Shown: positions 32,327 to 45,069, counted from the stretch's first letter. The stretch is 64,000 nucleotides of DNA from Ficedula albicollis (GCF_000247815.1 NC_021674.1:12224324-12288323), one strand, 5' to 3'. Made by a program: numbers and translations. Notes: generated from the letters alone by a model not told the origin.

Positions 32327-33064
32327 TGTGCGGCTGCCGGCTGAGTGAGCCGAGTGTCCACTGTGCCCGCCCCCGGCAGTCCCCCCTGAAGGAAGATAAA
32401 TCCCATGTTGGTGGGAGAAGCTTGTGCTTTATCTCCAAGTCACAGGAACGGGGACTAGAGTCTTCCCAACCTGTTGCTTTTATTTGCGCTGTGGTAATGG
32501 TTCCAAGCTGTGCTGGGGGAGGATTAGGCTGGACATTAGGAAGCATTTCTTTACTGAGAGGGTGGTCAGACAGTGGAATTAATAGGTGTTTGCACTGGGC
32601 TGCTTGGGCTAGCTTTAATGTGGATAGCTTGAGAAGCCTGTTGTTACTACTGCTCCTAATACTGTAGTATTTATAATTGTCTAGCACCAGTGCAGCTATC
32701 TGACCTACCCTAGTAAATAACGTTTTCAGATCTTTGCTATCTGGTCCTCAGAATGGAAGGAAAAGGAAAAAGAATACTGAATGCCCATGTGGCTGCCATG
32801 ATAAAGGGATAAAGCATTTTTTTTGCTGTGCTCTTTCTTGTCTTCCCCCCCCCTCCCCCTTACCATCTTTTCTACTTAGAAAATGAAAATGATCCTGATG
32901 CAAACCAAGGGACCTACAAAGAAGTACGCACTAAGGAGTATCCTTTTGGATTGACAGTGACAACAGAAATAACATACAAAGAGGTTCAGCCTCCTCTTAC
33001 GCGACTGCTCAGGCGTGTGGTATCATTCTTTGTTCCTGATGACGGCCCTCCTTCCAAAAAGTGA
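31863..33064 (+). CDS. SMIM26: SMIM26, small integral membrane protein 26
   Basis: A mitochondrial microprotein; the human gene was long listed as non-coding LINC00493. Two exons, 31863-31980 and 32880-33064, with GT-AG ends and a phase-1 join, encode 100 residues. The N-terminal part has a hydrophobic segment around residues 14-33 (ALLYSLGGWTTLGALIYYS), matching the membrane helix of human SMIM26, whose VLGSLLYYS is close. The C-terminal part (VTTEITYKEV, then RRVVSFFVPDDGPPSKK) corresponds to the conserved 'ETVVTYKE' region. Length is near the human 95 residues. The start is chosen because it is the first ATG in the island that opens this frame and joins exon 2 correctly. It lies in tandem directly after SEC23B, as in mammals. 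The identification rests on position, the membrane segment and the YKE motif, since overall similarity is modest. Confidence 0.9.
32271..32326. other. 56-base pure C run in SMIM26 intron 1, flanked by an exact 30-base duplication
   Basis: The 30 bases before the run (32241-32270) recur exactly at 32326-32355, sharing the final C of the run. One copy of this flank plus the C run is most simply explained as a failed gap closure in the assembly. Confidence 0.9.
32500..32620 (+). mobile_element. CR1 LINE 3' fragment, sense
   Basis: GGCTGGACATTAGGAAGCAT followed by TTTCTTTACTGAGAGGGTGG is the familiar CR1 3' phrase. It is a short diverged fragment in SMIM26 intron 1. Confidence 0.8.
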
Positions 33065-33347
33065 GCTCTTCAGAAGCTCAGAACATTGTGCTGGACCTCT
33101 GAGAACATCATCCCTGTGCCTGGCACCAGACCACCTCTGGAAAACTGTCCCTTGCATTGCTGAAACAGCAGTTCTGCCCAGCTGGTGTGAAGTTGCTTTC
33201 CCAGCTGGTGTGCAGGACGTGATCCAGGATGCACCTGGGATGGCTCCTTAGCTGGGCAGCTCTGAAATGGATACTTTGGGAATGATTACTAAATGGGGAG
33301 GAATGTAGTTTAATGTTTTGGGTATGAGAGTTCCTAATGGTCCTTCA

Positions 33348-33353
33348 AATAAA
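33348..33353 (+). terminator. SMIM26 poly(A) signal
   Basis: AATAAA lies 284 bases after the SMIM26 stop codon (33062-33064). It is the first such hexamer downstream and is followed by mixed T/GT sequence. Confidence 0.75.
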
Positions 33354-33364
33354 AGCTCACAAGA

Positions 33365-33750
33365 GATGAGTTACAAGTGCAGAAATGTTTCTGTAAGCTA
33401 AAAACTTACTGAATGTTCTGCTCCAGGCTCTTGTTTCTTTAGGGGTTTTCCTGATCCTTGCACGTGCTGTGTCCCCTTGTAGGGTACAGTCCCTCAGCTC
33501 TGTGGCCAGAACTAATGTTCATTCTGTAGGATTTTCCCTAGTCCTTATGGACATCACTTTCCCTGTTTCTATTTGGGGTCTCCTCCAGCCTTTTTAGGAC
33601 ACGTCTTGCCCTGCCCCCCATGGGTCTCTGAGGTTTCCCACCTTGTTGTATTGAAAGTTGTCTCCATCTCCTCTGTCCACCCACCTCAGCTTCTAGTTTC
33701 TGAAGGGGGCCCTGCTGGGATGCTGCAGGGAGAGGGGCTCTTCATCTGGA
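33365..33750. other. Intergenic sequence between SMIM26 and DTD1
   Basis: No gene is recognised. The sequence is C/T-rich and leads into a CR1 copy. Confidence 0.5.
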
Positions 33751-33754
33751 ACTG

Positions 33755-33962
33755 AGGTGATATGACAAGGGGGAATTGGTACAAATAAAAAGAGGGGAAA
33801 TTTAGGTTGGGTATAAGGAAGAAATTCTTGACTGTGAGAGTGGTGAGGCACTGGAGCAGGTTGCCTGGGGAGAGTTTGGATGCCCCAGCTGTAGAAGTGT
33901 TCAAGGCCAGGTTTTGGATAAGACCTTGAGCGACCTGGTGTACTGCAAAGTGTCCCTGCCCT
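33755..33962 (+). mobile_element. CR1 LINE 3' fragment, sense
   Basis: It contains GTGGTGAGGCACTGGAGCAG, then GGTTGCCTGGGGAGAG, GTTCAAGGCCAGG and GACCTTGAGCGACCTGGT, all in the order of a CR1 3' end. Confidence 0.85.
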
Positions 33963-34209
33963 CCCAACCTACACCTTTGATTCTGTGGAAGCTTTTACAG
34001 CCCAAGCCCCACCCAGCCCGTGCACCTACAGCCCCACCATTCCACATGGACTCCTCAGGTCCTTACAGCAACCACCTCCTTTCCCAGGGACTAATCTGTA
34101 CAGGCACCCCGCTGTTTCCCTACGGGGTGCTTACGTGCATATTCTCCTTTTCGCAGGCAATAATAGGAAATCTTTTCCCCCAAATCCCTATAGGCAATAA
34201 GAGGAAGTC

Positions 34210-34420
34210 TAAACACCTGGACGCACCTGTCCCGTGGGCGCCTGTCCCTCTGCTATGGACAGCGGCGGTGCCGGCACCTCCGGTGCGCCAGGGGGCGCTG
34301 CTGCGGGGCGCGGGGGAGCGGCCTCTGCGAGCGCCGCCGCTGTCCCCGCTCGGCGCCGGCCGCGCTGCGCTGCGCCATGAAGGCGATCGTGCAGCGGGTG
34401 GCCCAGGCCAGCGTCACAGG
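34210..34420 (+). promoter_or_regulatory. DTD1 CpG-island promoter
   Basis: CpG-rich, without a TATA box, directly before and across the DTD1 start codon (34377). It contains a CTCF core motif at 34288-34299. The TSS is inferred to lie between about 34300 and 34376. Confidence 0.7.
34288..34299 (+). promoter_or_regulatory. CTCF core motif
   Basis: CCAGGGGGCGCT matches the strongest part of the CTCF consensus over all 12 bases; the usual upstream CCA triplet is replaced by GCG. It lies 77 bases before the DTD1 ATG. Confidence 0.65.
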
Positions 34421-37400
34421 TCAGTGTGTGCCCAGCACGGAGCTGCGGGCCCGGGGGCGGCTGTGCGTGTGTCCGTGTGTGTGGGGGTGTGGGTGTGTGG
34501 GGGCGTGTGCGGGCGCTCCTGTCTTCCTGCTCCCCCACACCGGTTTGGCGTGGCTAGGCTCGCTTGCGGCTCCTCCGGGGGTCCGGCCCTCGTGGGGTGC
34601 GTGCGAGCGGGGTGTGTGTGTGGGGCTCTGTGTGCAGCCTTGCCTGGCAGGCGTGGGCTGGCGGTCACACTGCCATTGCCTCCCGGAGCGCCTTTGTGTT
34701 GGCAGCACAGTCGCAGTCATCTTGCTTCGCTTGTGTTGACGGAATCACAGAGTGTTCCGAGTTGGAAGGGACCCGCAAGGATCACGGAGTCCAGCTCTTA
34801 GCCCTGCGCAGGACGTCCCCAAAAGTCGCACCATGTGCCGGAGAGCATTGTCCGAACGCTTCGTGGGCTCTGTGACACCGCCTTCGTGCTATGTCAATGG
34901 GGCTGCCCGGTCACGGCTGTGCATTGCTGTGCGTGTGGTGGCAGTACCGTTCCAGGGTCCCTACCCGTGCCTTGCATGCGCTGGCACTAGTCACAGTCAC
35001 TCAGTGCATCGCAGGCATGTTGACAGTGCAGCCTGGGTCATCTTTTTGCACTGCTTGTGTGTGTCAGTGGCGCTGCCACCCGGCGCTGCTCGCCGGGGTG
35101 TGGCCCCGGTTCCGATAGGAGTGGTGTGTCCTGATGGGATGTCCCTGCTATTGCACTGCTTTGGACCTTCTGTGCTCAGGATGCTTCAAATCTCCAAGAA
35201 GTTTGCCCGTGAGGCAGTGAGTGCCTGCTGTGGGAGTCTTCGGTGTGCAAGCAGGGTGGCCCTCAAGTTATCACACAGCCTCTGTGTGTCAGCACTGACA
35301 GAGTGTGCCTGTGAGGGCACAGCTTTTGTGCACAGCTGGGACTGTGGCCACAGCTGGTCACACCCTGTTAGTACTGGACTTCTTGCTGGCTTAGTACCAC
35401 TTTCCTGGGGGGAATTTAAACTTTTGTTTTTGGCTGTTGAAGAGTTTGGGAGACAGTGCAGTGGTTAGCAGAATAAATTTCTGGACTGGAGAACTCACCC
35501 TGATCCAGCCACTAATGTGCAGACACTTTCAGCTTTCACTGGAGGCCTGATCTCCCTTCATTTTGTGGGATGTTTGGAGCTTTTTGTCCCAGTCATGAGC
35601 CTCGATGCAATTTTAACAGCTGGGTGCTTATCTCAGTTTTAAGACTGCATTTATTCTTACTACAGTGATCTCAGGGTCAACCACAATAAGATAATTTAAT
35701 TAAAGATAATTTAAGATATTTCTTAGGAAAACACAACAGATCTATGATAGTTTGTGTTTTATTGTAAATCTCATTAAAGGGGTTGCTTTCCCGATTGGGA
35801 GGGTGGAATTTGCAGGTTTTTGAAAGTCATGTTTCAAGAAATCTGTGAGTATTCTTATCAAATTCTTATCACTAAAAAGAATGCAAAGTATGAAGGGAAT
35901 GGTGGAGTAGAGAAATTGAGTGCACTTAGTGGCATCAACCAGGTGGATAATTTTTCAAGGACTGGGGACACTTTTACCACCTTTCTGTTTAGGACAACTG
36001 ATCCAATTGTAGTATAAAAATCTTTATACAGTGTTTTTAAATGCTGGAGTAAGTAACCCAATCTCATAAAGAAGTGGTGGCATTGGAAAGCTTTTGAAAG
36101 AATGCTTCTGTGCGATCTTTCAAATCTACAAACCTAAGACAGAGGAAACAGGGTTTGGAATGCTGTTTTCTTTAGTGGTTGGACAGCTGAAACCAGTCCT
36201 AACTTGTGTCATAAAGCTTGACAGTACATTTAGCCTTATTTTTCTTATCCCTTTCTCCTTTCTCTAGTGGGTGGCGAACAAATTAGTTCAATAGGACGAG
36301 GCCTCTGTGTGCTGCTGGGCATTTCTTTGGAAGATACACAAAGAGAGCTGGAGCACATGTAAGTCACTCCCTTCCTTTTGCCTTGTACTCTTCCATTTGT
36401 GCATTGCTGATACCTGTGCAGTAACCAGACAAATCAGCTGTTCCTGTTGGGAAATTCAGGTTTGCCTGTTAGTTCCTCTTCAGATTTTACCTTGAATAGA
36501 GGTTTCTTAGAGTTTTCTCTTCATGTTCCATAGAGAAAAATCTGTTCCTGTTTTTTGCTATGTGTGCTTTATCACGAGTGGACTTTTTTAGGTGTCTGTC
36601 CTTTTTGAGTCAAAAAAAACCCCCATTTTTCAAGGGTGGGATTTATGAGAATCCTCAGACTTTCCTTTTAGCTTGCACATGAGTTTTGTTCTTCCTAAAG
36701 GCGGGGTAGTCTTGTCACTTGCTTGTCTGCAAACAGGAATCAGTTGTGGCAGCCTGAGGGAGTGGCTCTGGCCATCTGTTCCATGGCCACAGAACAGTGG
36801 GATTCACGCAGCAAACACATGAAAGAAATACCTCTCCAAGGGCTTCTTCTGTCTCTTTTGCACTGGTTATTGCTCTAGGGCTGACCTCAGTCCTTGCAAA
36901 GGCAGAAAAGAAACAGGTAGTGGAGCTGACTGATGTCAGGAAGAAGGGGTTTTTATTCTAACATGCTCCATTGGTTTGCCTCTTTGTTTGCCTCCCTAAG
37001 TGTGTAACATGCTCTGCCATCACTTCCCACCCCTACCTTGGTGGATGTGGAAGCTGCTTCTGAATTTTGCAGGCAGGAGATGTGTAGCTGCTGTGCTCTC
37101 AGCACCAGATTGTTGGGATGGCTGACACAGGAAGGGCAGGAAGCCAGCATCTGTGCAAAAGGAGTGAGAGAAAGCAGCTTAACCAGGCTTTTCAGGTCCT
37201 ATTAAAGGAAACTTTAGTAATCGTGTAAATGAAACAACAAACATCTCTATGAGGAAAGCAGAGCATGATGATGATGTAAATCTTCTGCTGGGGCCTTCCA
37301 GTGGATGCTTTTAACAATCCACTTCATTCAGGATTTAATTCTGTTTGCTGTTGACACACACAAGTTGGCAAGGATGTTCTTATGACTGTGCCTTAGTGAT

Positions 37401-40400
37401 GGCAGAGCTCTGAAGCTAGACCATAAAGAGGTCTCAGCTTTGTCTTACACTGACTGCCTCCCCTCTGGTGCAATGCAAAATGCCTGGCTGATGACTGCAG
37501 TTGAAACCCTTTGCATTTGATAGGCTCCCTTGATGCTGCAGGTGTGGAGAAGCCAGAAGAAACCAAAGACAGGAGAGTGGCTTGGATGCAGTCCTGTAAT
37601 CAGTCAAAGTCCTGACATGGGCTGGATTGCAGCTGCCTTCTGCTTTTCAGGATCCACTTGTGAAGGTCCCCTTGTTGTCTTGAGCCAGTCAGTTCTGTCC
37701 CCTATCTCTAGGAAATTGGCCCAAAATTCAAAACATTTTGCTGCCAGCTGCAGTTCTGCCCTGTTCCTTGTATTCCTTCTCTCATCCTGATGAAAAAGTG
37801 TTGTCGTCATCTGGCTTGTGGGGCCTGGTTTGGGAATAGTGCTAGGAAGTGACAAAGCAGGAGAAGTATATGTGAATCATGATTGGAAACAAAACTTCAC
37901 AGTTTTAAATGCTGTTTAGGATGATCTCATTTTGTACTGAGTGCTATTTCCTGGTGCAGTGGGAGGATTAAAATTCCCAAAGCTGCTCACACGTTAAATA
38001 ATGTTGTGACACATAAAAGCAGATAGTAAAGAGTGAGCTTTCTTACTTCCTGTGCCATCTTTATGTTGCTGTGTAACATGCAGCTGTTCTTTCCTGGTAC
38101 CACACTCTAAAATGGTGGTGTGGATTAATGACCTGATACCCTTATGTAACTGTATAAGGGCTCTCTTGGTTAAGGGTCTGCCTAATGGGATGAGGTTCCC
38201 GTGGCTGGGAATGAAGGTACATTGCTGTGTGGAGGAACACTGAATACCCATCTGTTATGTCATTCTGTATGGTACGTGTTGATCTTACGTGGGACAATTT
38301 AGGAATGATCTTCTCCTCCTCCTAGGGTTCGAAAGATCTTGAACTTGCGAGTCTTTGAAGATGAAAGTGGGAAGCACTGGTCCAAAAGTGTGATGGATAA
38401 ACAGTATGAAGTGTTGTGTGTGAGCCAATTTACTCTCCAGTGCATCCTGAAGGGAAACAAGCCTGACTATCACATGGCAATGCCCACGGAGCAGGCAGAG
38501 TCTTTTTATAACAACTTCCTAGAGCAGCTAAGAAAAGCCTACAAACCAGAGCTTATTAAAGGTAAGGACAGAAAGTTGGTAAGGTCCTCGCTGTGACCAG
38601 TGGACATTTCTTGTGTGTGCTTTCTCCTGATTGTTGCTTTCTTTATTCTGTAATTTTCTGTAGCTGAAGGGATGTTAACAATATTTTCACTGGAACCTGT
38701 CAGGGTGATCACTGCAATCTTCCTCTAGCCAATCCATTTCCTGGCCTTCCTCTGGATGACGTATAGATATTCTTGTATTCCTTTTGGCTGCACAACATGA
38801 ACAGACCAGAGAGGCTACAGCTATGAGAACAAGCTCTGAGGTCAGGCTCTCCCAAAGGCTGGATGTTTTGTGCTATATAGATAGATTAACCCAAGAGGAG
38901 CATTTTTTTGAGAAGTGTATTTAGTAAGGCTCGAAGGTGTCACCAGTGTGTGATGGACAGCACAGTTCCATCTGTCACTTCTACATCCTGTTAAATGGAA
39001 TTGTGATAGTGGTAGGTGTAATGTCCTACTTGAGAACAGCTTCTGATTTAGACTCTCTTTTCTCAACTCTGTGTCATGTGTGGAACAGTTTTTACCAGAA
39101 AACGCCTGCCTTCCCTGTGCATTTGTGCTCTGTCCACACTCAGTCTTTTCTGTTTGGTTTTCTGGGTGCTTTCTGTCCATTTTCATATTTAGATTCTTTT
39201 TGCTACACTTGACAGAAGACAAGTTTCTAGAAAATACTATTTTTTAAATGGTGTCTGTTAATAGATAATGGTTTGCCTTACTTTCCTTATGAGTACAAAA
39301 TAAAAAAAGTCAGAAAACTGATAGCTGGGGAAAGATTTAGAGGCCAATTTTCATATTGACTCTAGGTTAGGGTAATTATTCCAGTGCTTTCCAAGGAGGC
39401 AAAGTGAAATGTACACGTGTCCATGTGTCCAAAAATACCCATTTTTCAAGCTTTTCTAGCTTGATATGTTCTTCCAACATTTGTTCCTGAAAAAGGAATG
39501 CATTTCTGGTACCCCTTCAATCAGTTAATATTTTGACTGCAGCTTTTTGAATTCCTTCTCTCAGTGAATAGCAGTTGTGTACCTGAAATGAATATTAAGT
39601 GCCCTTATTTTGGCACTTTTTTTGCCAGTGCTTTCTGCAAAATGAGCTTTCACTTCTACTTTTTCTGTGCTAAAAGCACAGATTTGGAAACCCAAGAGTG
39701 CTATTGTGTCTGAAACATTTAAAACTGCTGGCAGCAATGGAACTACCTGTCAGTTTATGATTTTGCTTTCTTATTAAGGTGTGCCAGTTATGGTGTGTTG
39801 CACTCAAGTCTGTTAAGATTCTCTTAGGTCGAAGTTTCTGCTGTGCTAATTGCTTTGCCAGTGTTTGGTTTTTTGTTTTTTGTTTTTTTGCTGTCTGGAA
39901 AATCTGTACTAACATTTCACCTACATACACACAGGCACACACACAGCAGTTGTAGTTATGGGGAGATTAGAGTTTTGATTCGCTGGGTTGCTGTAGGAGC
40001 CCTTCCCTTTCGATCCTATAAATTGCTTAATGCATTTTAGAGGAATAATGTAATCACTGAAAGTGAATTTTCACTGAAGTGAACGCTGAGGTGAAGACAG
40101 ATCAGTAAAGGTCTTGTCCTGTCTCTTAAGAGCCTTGTGTTTTCTGGTTCCTGTTTGTGTTCAGTAGAGGATTTTGCTGTTGGAAATTGTAGGTGCTGGG
40201 CAGGCAGCTCCTCTCTGCTCCCTGGTCTACCTGGAGCTTGCTGGCCAGGAGCTCAAGGGTGGGAAGTGTTCCCCAAAGAGAGGCACAAATCATTCTTTCA
40301 CACCAAGAACAGTGGGACACTTGACAAAATCTTGGAGAAGGTTCAGAGCCATGGTTCGTAGTTTAGCACAGTTTAACACATGGGCATCCACATCTAGGAA

Positions 40401-43400
40401 ATAAAAGGCTGCATCAGAAGTCCTTGCTTGTTGTGCTTCAGTGCTTTCTTGTGTTCTTAAACATCTCACTCACCTCTGAGGAGCAGAGCTGGTGACTTCA
40501 GGTCTGAGCACTCTTGTTGTGCAAGCTAATACCAGACGTACCAAGGCTCATCCTTATGTTTCAGGGCCTTTGCTATCTGTCTTGAGTGTGGATTTAGTCT
40601 TCTGAGGTAGTAAAGATTAACATGCTAAGGAGTGTGAAATGTCTTACTCCCTTAGTAGTAATATCTAAGTACATACAAGAGGATTGTTCCACAAGGAAGA
40701 GCTTAACTCAGATTAAGGTTTGGTACAAGTTGAAAGCACAGTTATTCTCCCTGATTAATGCCCTTTGTGAGTGTTGTCACTTCAGAATAAGTGCTCTTAT
40801 CTGGAGCAACAGTATTCACATGAGGTTAATTAAGAATAACTTTCCAAGTAGACAAGCTTAGAAGTATAAAACCAGTGTGAAATTTCTAGGTCATAAGGCT
40901 TGAAATATGTACAAAAGTATTCTGGAAGTAAATGATACCTCTTTTTCAAGTCTTTATGGCTCAGATGTGGCTTCTGTGACTCATGTCAGGTGAAAATCTT
41001 TCATCTGAGGAAGGCATGCTGCTGGGTTTTTAGAGGCAAGACATTTGGAGAGATGGGTGTCCAGCAGAATGAACTTGTCACTTTAGTAATACTTACAGGA
41101 TTCTATTTTATTGCAGAAGATATTGCAAGATGAATTGATCCATCCAGAAATCTTAAAGTTGGGAAAGATGAAGAGCAGTAACTAGAAATTTAAATGTGTG
41201 AGGAGAATGGGAGGGAATTGTTACAGAAAGGTATTCCTTGACAGTAGTTCTGGTGCCAAAACAGGATAAAAAATGCTTATGACATGGGAGTACTTGGAGT
41301 GTTCTGGTAAAGGTGGGGATTTATTTGACCACTTTATTAGCCTCTGGAAAAAAGGGCTTGTAGAGTTTACTTTTTTTTAGGTCCATATGCATGAACAGGA
41401 AATGGAAAGGACCAATCTGTTTTGTAAGTGAAGTACAGCAGAGGGATGGGATGATTGTAGAGAGCAATTTGAAAAGTTGTGCTCCCACTAATAAAGTTTA
41501 AGATAATATTCTTTGTTTATTATTTTGTTAAAGAAAGATGCATTAGTTTTGACAGGGTTTTGTGGTCACAGGGTGTAGGTTACATCTATGTAACTCTCAA
41601 AGAACAGCCTGAGTTGCAAGCAGGAATGTAGAAATGGCTGTAGCAGATTGGGTCTGAGCTGCACCCCAGTGTCCCCTGCTCTACAATATTCAATTGTCAG
41701 ATGCTTCAGGGTAGTCACCAGGTCTTCTTACCTCTTGCCTAAATAAAAAGTTTCTTCAAAGTATCAACTGGATCCCTAGGCTGAGCTGTTACATCCTTTA
41801 AAATGTCATCTCCTGTCAATGAGAGCTATCCTGCCTATCCTGAGCTGTGATTACCTGTAGACTTGGTATGTTTTGCACATTTCTCTACTTAGCTTTGTAT
41901 TTATCCTCTCTGAATGTCAAGGTACAACACACCTGGGTGCACATACACTGTTTTTTTTCTTAGTAGCTTTCTGTAGTTCAATAGTTGCCTGTCCTTTTAT
42001 GTATTTTTTATTTCTTTTTGGTATCACAGTTGTTAAAAACTTTGGTGTGTGTTATCCTCCCAAGGGCCCTGAGCACTTGTTGTCTCTACCCTTTTCAGAT
42101 GGCAAGTTTGGTGCCTACATGCAGGTCCACATCCAGAATGATGGTCCTGTAACAATAGAACTGGAGTCCCCAGCAGCCACTGTTGATCCTAAACAAGTAA
42201 GTGACCCCTAAAGTCTGTCTGGAAAAGATGATGTGTATCCTCTGCAAATTTGTAGCATTCCTGTTGTGAAGCAGTACAGTTTCCATTAGGTACAAGGACC
42301 TTGTCCTTCCTGTGCAGCCTCTGAACAGTCAAATAATTGCATTGTTTTCTTCAATTCCCTGGCCTATTGAGGGCTGCCTGCTATCCTGGGAAAGGTTGTG
42401 TGTGTGTAATGCAAAACAGCTTTTTACATTTTATTCCTCCTCCTCATTAATGCTGTTGTTTAATCATTACTCATTAACAATGTTTTTAATAAGTCTGGAG
42501 CACCCCCCTGCCTTCAGTGAAGTTTCTTGTCATGTGGGAGCTTTTGCATGTGGGTGACTGGATGGAAGTGGAGAGTTTCTGTCAGAAAAAGGGATAGCGG
42601 AATTTGGGAATTCAATCCCAAATTTAAGTCTGGAGTGGACAGGAGAGTGAGTTAGCTCTGCTGAGGAATAGCACAAGCTGTGCTGAAAAACAAATGCGGT
42701 GATGAGGCTTCCTCATCTCCTAAACACAACACTGACCTTTTTTGGGCTGAAAGAAAGGGGAAGGGATTGTTGAGCTTCAGCAAGGCTACACCAACCTTGT
42801 TTGTATAATGCTTCACTTAGCCTTGGTGAAATTGTAACTGCTTTATAAAAAGGGCATGAGGGAAGAACCAGGAGAGTATAAGCCTGTAAATCTAACCTCA
42901 GTGCCTGGAAAAATTGTAAAGATTGTCCTGGGTGCTACTGAAAGGCATTAAAAGGACAATGCACAGTCAACAGGGATTCAAAAGGGAAAGTCCTCTCTAA
43001 CTGATTTAATACTCTTCTCCAATAAGGTCACCTGCCAAGTGAAGGAAGGGAAGGTAGTGGATTTAGTTTTTCTAGATTTTATAAGGCTTTTGATACCGTC
43101 CCTCACATCATCCTTCTCAACAAGTCGTAGAACTATGAAACAAGCAGATACAAGTGTCCTAGGTTGCCTTGAATAGCTTGGTTTGAAGTCAGTTTTTTTT
43201 TACCTTCACATTCTGTTCTGGATTCTTGTGTCATGCTTTAGCCCCTGAAAAATCTACTTCTGTTTCTAGTGTTTCTTTCTGTACCCTTACAGTTGTAGCC
43301 CAAAGAGTTCTCAGGCCAAACCCTGCACAGCAGCAGCAGCTCTGTTTTTGGAGTGAGAACTGCTGCCCTGTGTGTAGGTGTAAAATAACCAAGAAATTAC

Positions 43401-44775
43401 CAAGGTGTGCAGGATTCTACAAAGTTTCACTTCTTTCTTGGGGAATATTGGCTTGTTTAATGGTTTTTCCTTCAAAGTTCAAGGCTGCCTGCTTTACCCA
43501 TCTGACAACACCTTTGTGGTGGCCGCAGCATGAGCTGAAGACAGAGAAAGATGCTGGTTTTTAGACTTTCTCTGGCAGTGTAAGGCCCAAAACTCCCTTG
43601 ATTAGCCTCTTAAAAAGGCTTAGGGTTTTTTCATGTTCCCTGAGTTAGACACAAGGGAGAAATTCCAACAGGATATATTACCAAGAGGCCAAAACAACAA
43701 AAACTTCACTGGCAACCTTCATAAAATCAGACAAGTTTGGCAAAAATTTAGAGCAACGTCCAATTAACACAAAACATTTCACAAAGCATTGACTTAACCC
43801 ATTCAAATTCGCAAACTCCAGACCCATCCAAAACTTGGAGGAGAGGAAATGAGAAGAAAGAGACAGAAAAGAACGAATATAGCTTGCACTCCTGTCTCAG
43901 CAATGTTCAGCTGATAGAAATTCCAAGAGGAGGTGGGTCAAGACATCCATCATATAAAGTGATGAGGAAGAGCTGATTTTAATTGTTGTTCTCTTTCCTC
44001 TTCCCTGCCCGTTGCATTCTTTTTTTGCTGTCAAAAATCTGTTGATTTGTTTGTAGCATGGGAACTAAGGCTTAGGGATGGAGGGGTTTTTATATTTGTG
44101 CTTTCAGCTTTAGCAAGAAGAGATAACTGAACCATCCTGCAGTGTTTAATGTGATGTTAGCAGGAAGAGATTAGGCAAATAATTGCTGATGAATAGCTCT
44201 TTTATGTCATTGGATGTGACAGTGAAATATCTCATTTTGTCTGAGCAATTGCCTGTGTTTGTAATTGGCATTCCAAACTTCAGAAGTTATTTGCAATGTA
44301 ATTAATAAAAATACATTCAGATTAGTCAATTTGAATGTATTTTTTGTATTCCTTGTGCTAGATGGATATAAATAAACACTTCTCTTTTATACTTGGGGTG
44401 ATCGTGTTATCTTATGGTGATAATTCACTGTCTTTTCTAAATCTTTGAAAATCTCAGCCTTCAGCTTTCTTTTTTTCTTTTTTGTTTTGTTGATACATGT
44501 ATTGGTTTTGTGAGTCTAAGTTGCAAGTTTTATACAAATGCTCACATTTACAATTTTGTAGAAATAGACTTCTGAAATTGTTTTATTACATGATGTATTT
44601 TTCCTTACTTTGTGAACAGCTGACAAAACTTGAAAAACAGCAACAAAGAAAAGAGAAGACCAGAACCAAGGTGCCCTCTGAGTCAAGTAGAGAAAGAAAT
44701 GTCCCCCGAAACAAGGATGACCCCAGTGCCAGCAGTGGAGCAGAAGGAGATGTGTCCTCAGAAAGAGAGCCTTAG
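34377..44775 (+). CDS. DTD1: DTD1, D-aminoacyl-tRNA deacylase 1
   Basis: Homodimeric cytosolic enzyme that removes D-amino acids (and glycine from tRNA-Ala) from mischarged tRNAs, keeping translation homochiral. Exons: 34377-34419, 36268-36358, 38326-38561, 42099-42196 and 44620-44775 give 624 bases, or 207 residues plus stop; the human protein has 209. All introns are GT-AG and the phases join. It starts MKAIVQRVAQASVTVGGEQI. Both family signatures are present: SQFTLQ (exon 3) and NDGPVT (exon 4), the latter holding the Gly-cisPro pair that excludes L-aminoacyl substrates. The last exon encodes the charged, low-complexity tail typical of vertebrate DTD1 (KLEKQQQRKEKTR, ending SSEREP). The start codon is the first in the CpG island and gives the conserved N-terminus. 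Confidence 0.97.
34450..34535 (+). repeat. GT/G-rich low-complexity tract in DTD1 intron 1
   Basis: Irregular GTGTGTG and GGGGGTGTGGGTGTG runs directly after exon 1. Several G runs give possible G-quadruplex or Z-DNA potential. Confidence 0.6.
34741..34890 (-). mobile_element. CR1 LINE 3' end, antisense
   Basis: The + strand begins GAATCACAGAGTGTTCCGAG and continues TTGGAAGGGACCCGCAAGGA, then AGTCCAGCTCTTAGCCCTGC, the complement of the well-known CR1 3' terminus. It lies in DTD1 intron 1. The right edge is approximate. Confidence 0.85.
42860..43125 (+). mobile_element. CR1 LINE fragment from the reverse-transcriptase region
   Basis: The decayed reading shows the order of a CR1 ORF2 segment: an AACCTCAGTGCCTGGAAAAA phrase, GAAAGGCATTAAAAGGACAA, AAGGTCACCTGCC, then GATTTTATAAGGCTTTTGAT and CCGTCCCTCACATCATCCTT (the 'KAFDTVPHD' part). 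Frames are broken. It lies in DTD1 intron 4. Confidence 0.8.
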
Positions 44776-45069
44776 CTCATCCAAGGCAGGCCTCAGGTTT
44801 GGCTTCTCTCCTCTGTAATGCTTGGCCCCCTGCCTGTTTTACTGAAGCAGCACATGCAGAGTGGCATTAGAAGAGCTGGAAGGTGAAATTTTATAATCTT
44901 GCTGGTTTTATAAATTTTACAACCTCTGCTCCCATCTGTAGTTGCACACACCAGAATATTGGGGTGGGTGAAAACCTCTTCTGAGCTGTGCTCTTGGCTG
45001 GAGTTGTGGGTCTGCCCCAGTTGTGACTGTTTCCATGTTGACTCAGGAAATCGGAAAGTTTGGTCTGGT

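Noticed and set aside
31695..32687. 330-codon minus-strand frame across the SMIM26 island
   Set aside because: Antisense shadow of CpG-rich sequence, and it includes the 56-base C run and its duplicated flank.
34752..35468. 238-codon open frame in DTD1 intron 1
   Set aside because: It begins inside an antisense CR1 copy and runs through GC-rich intron sequence; composition explains the lack of stops.
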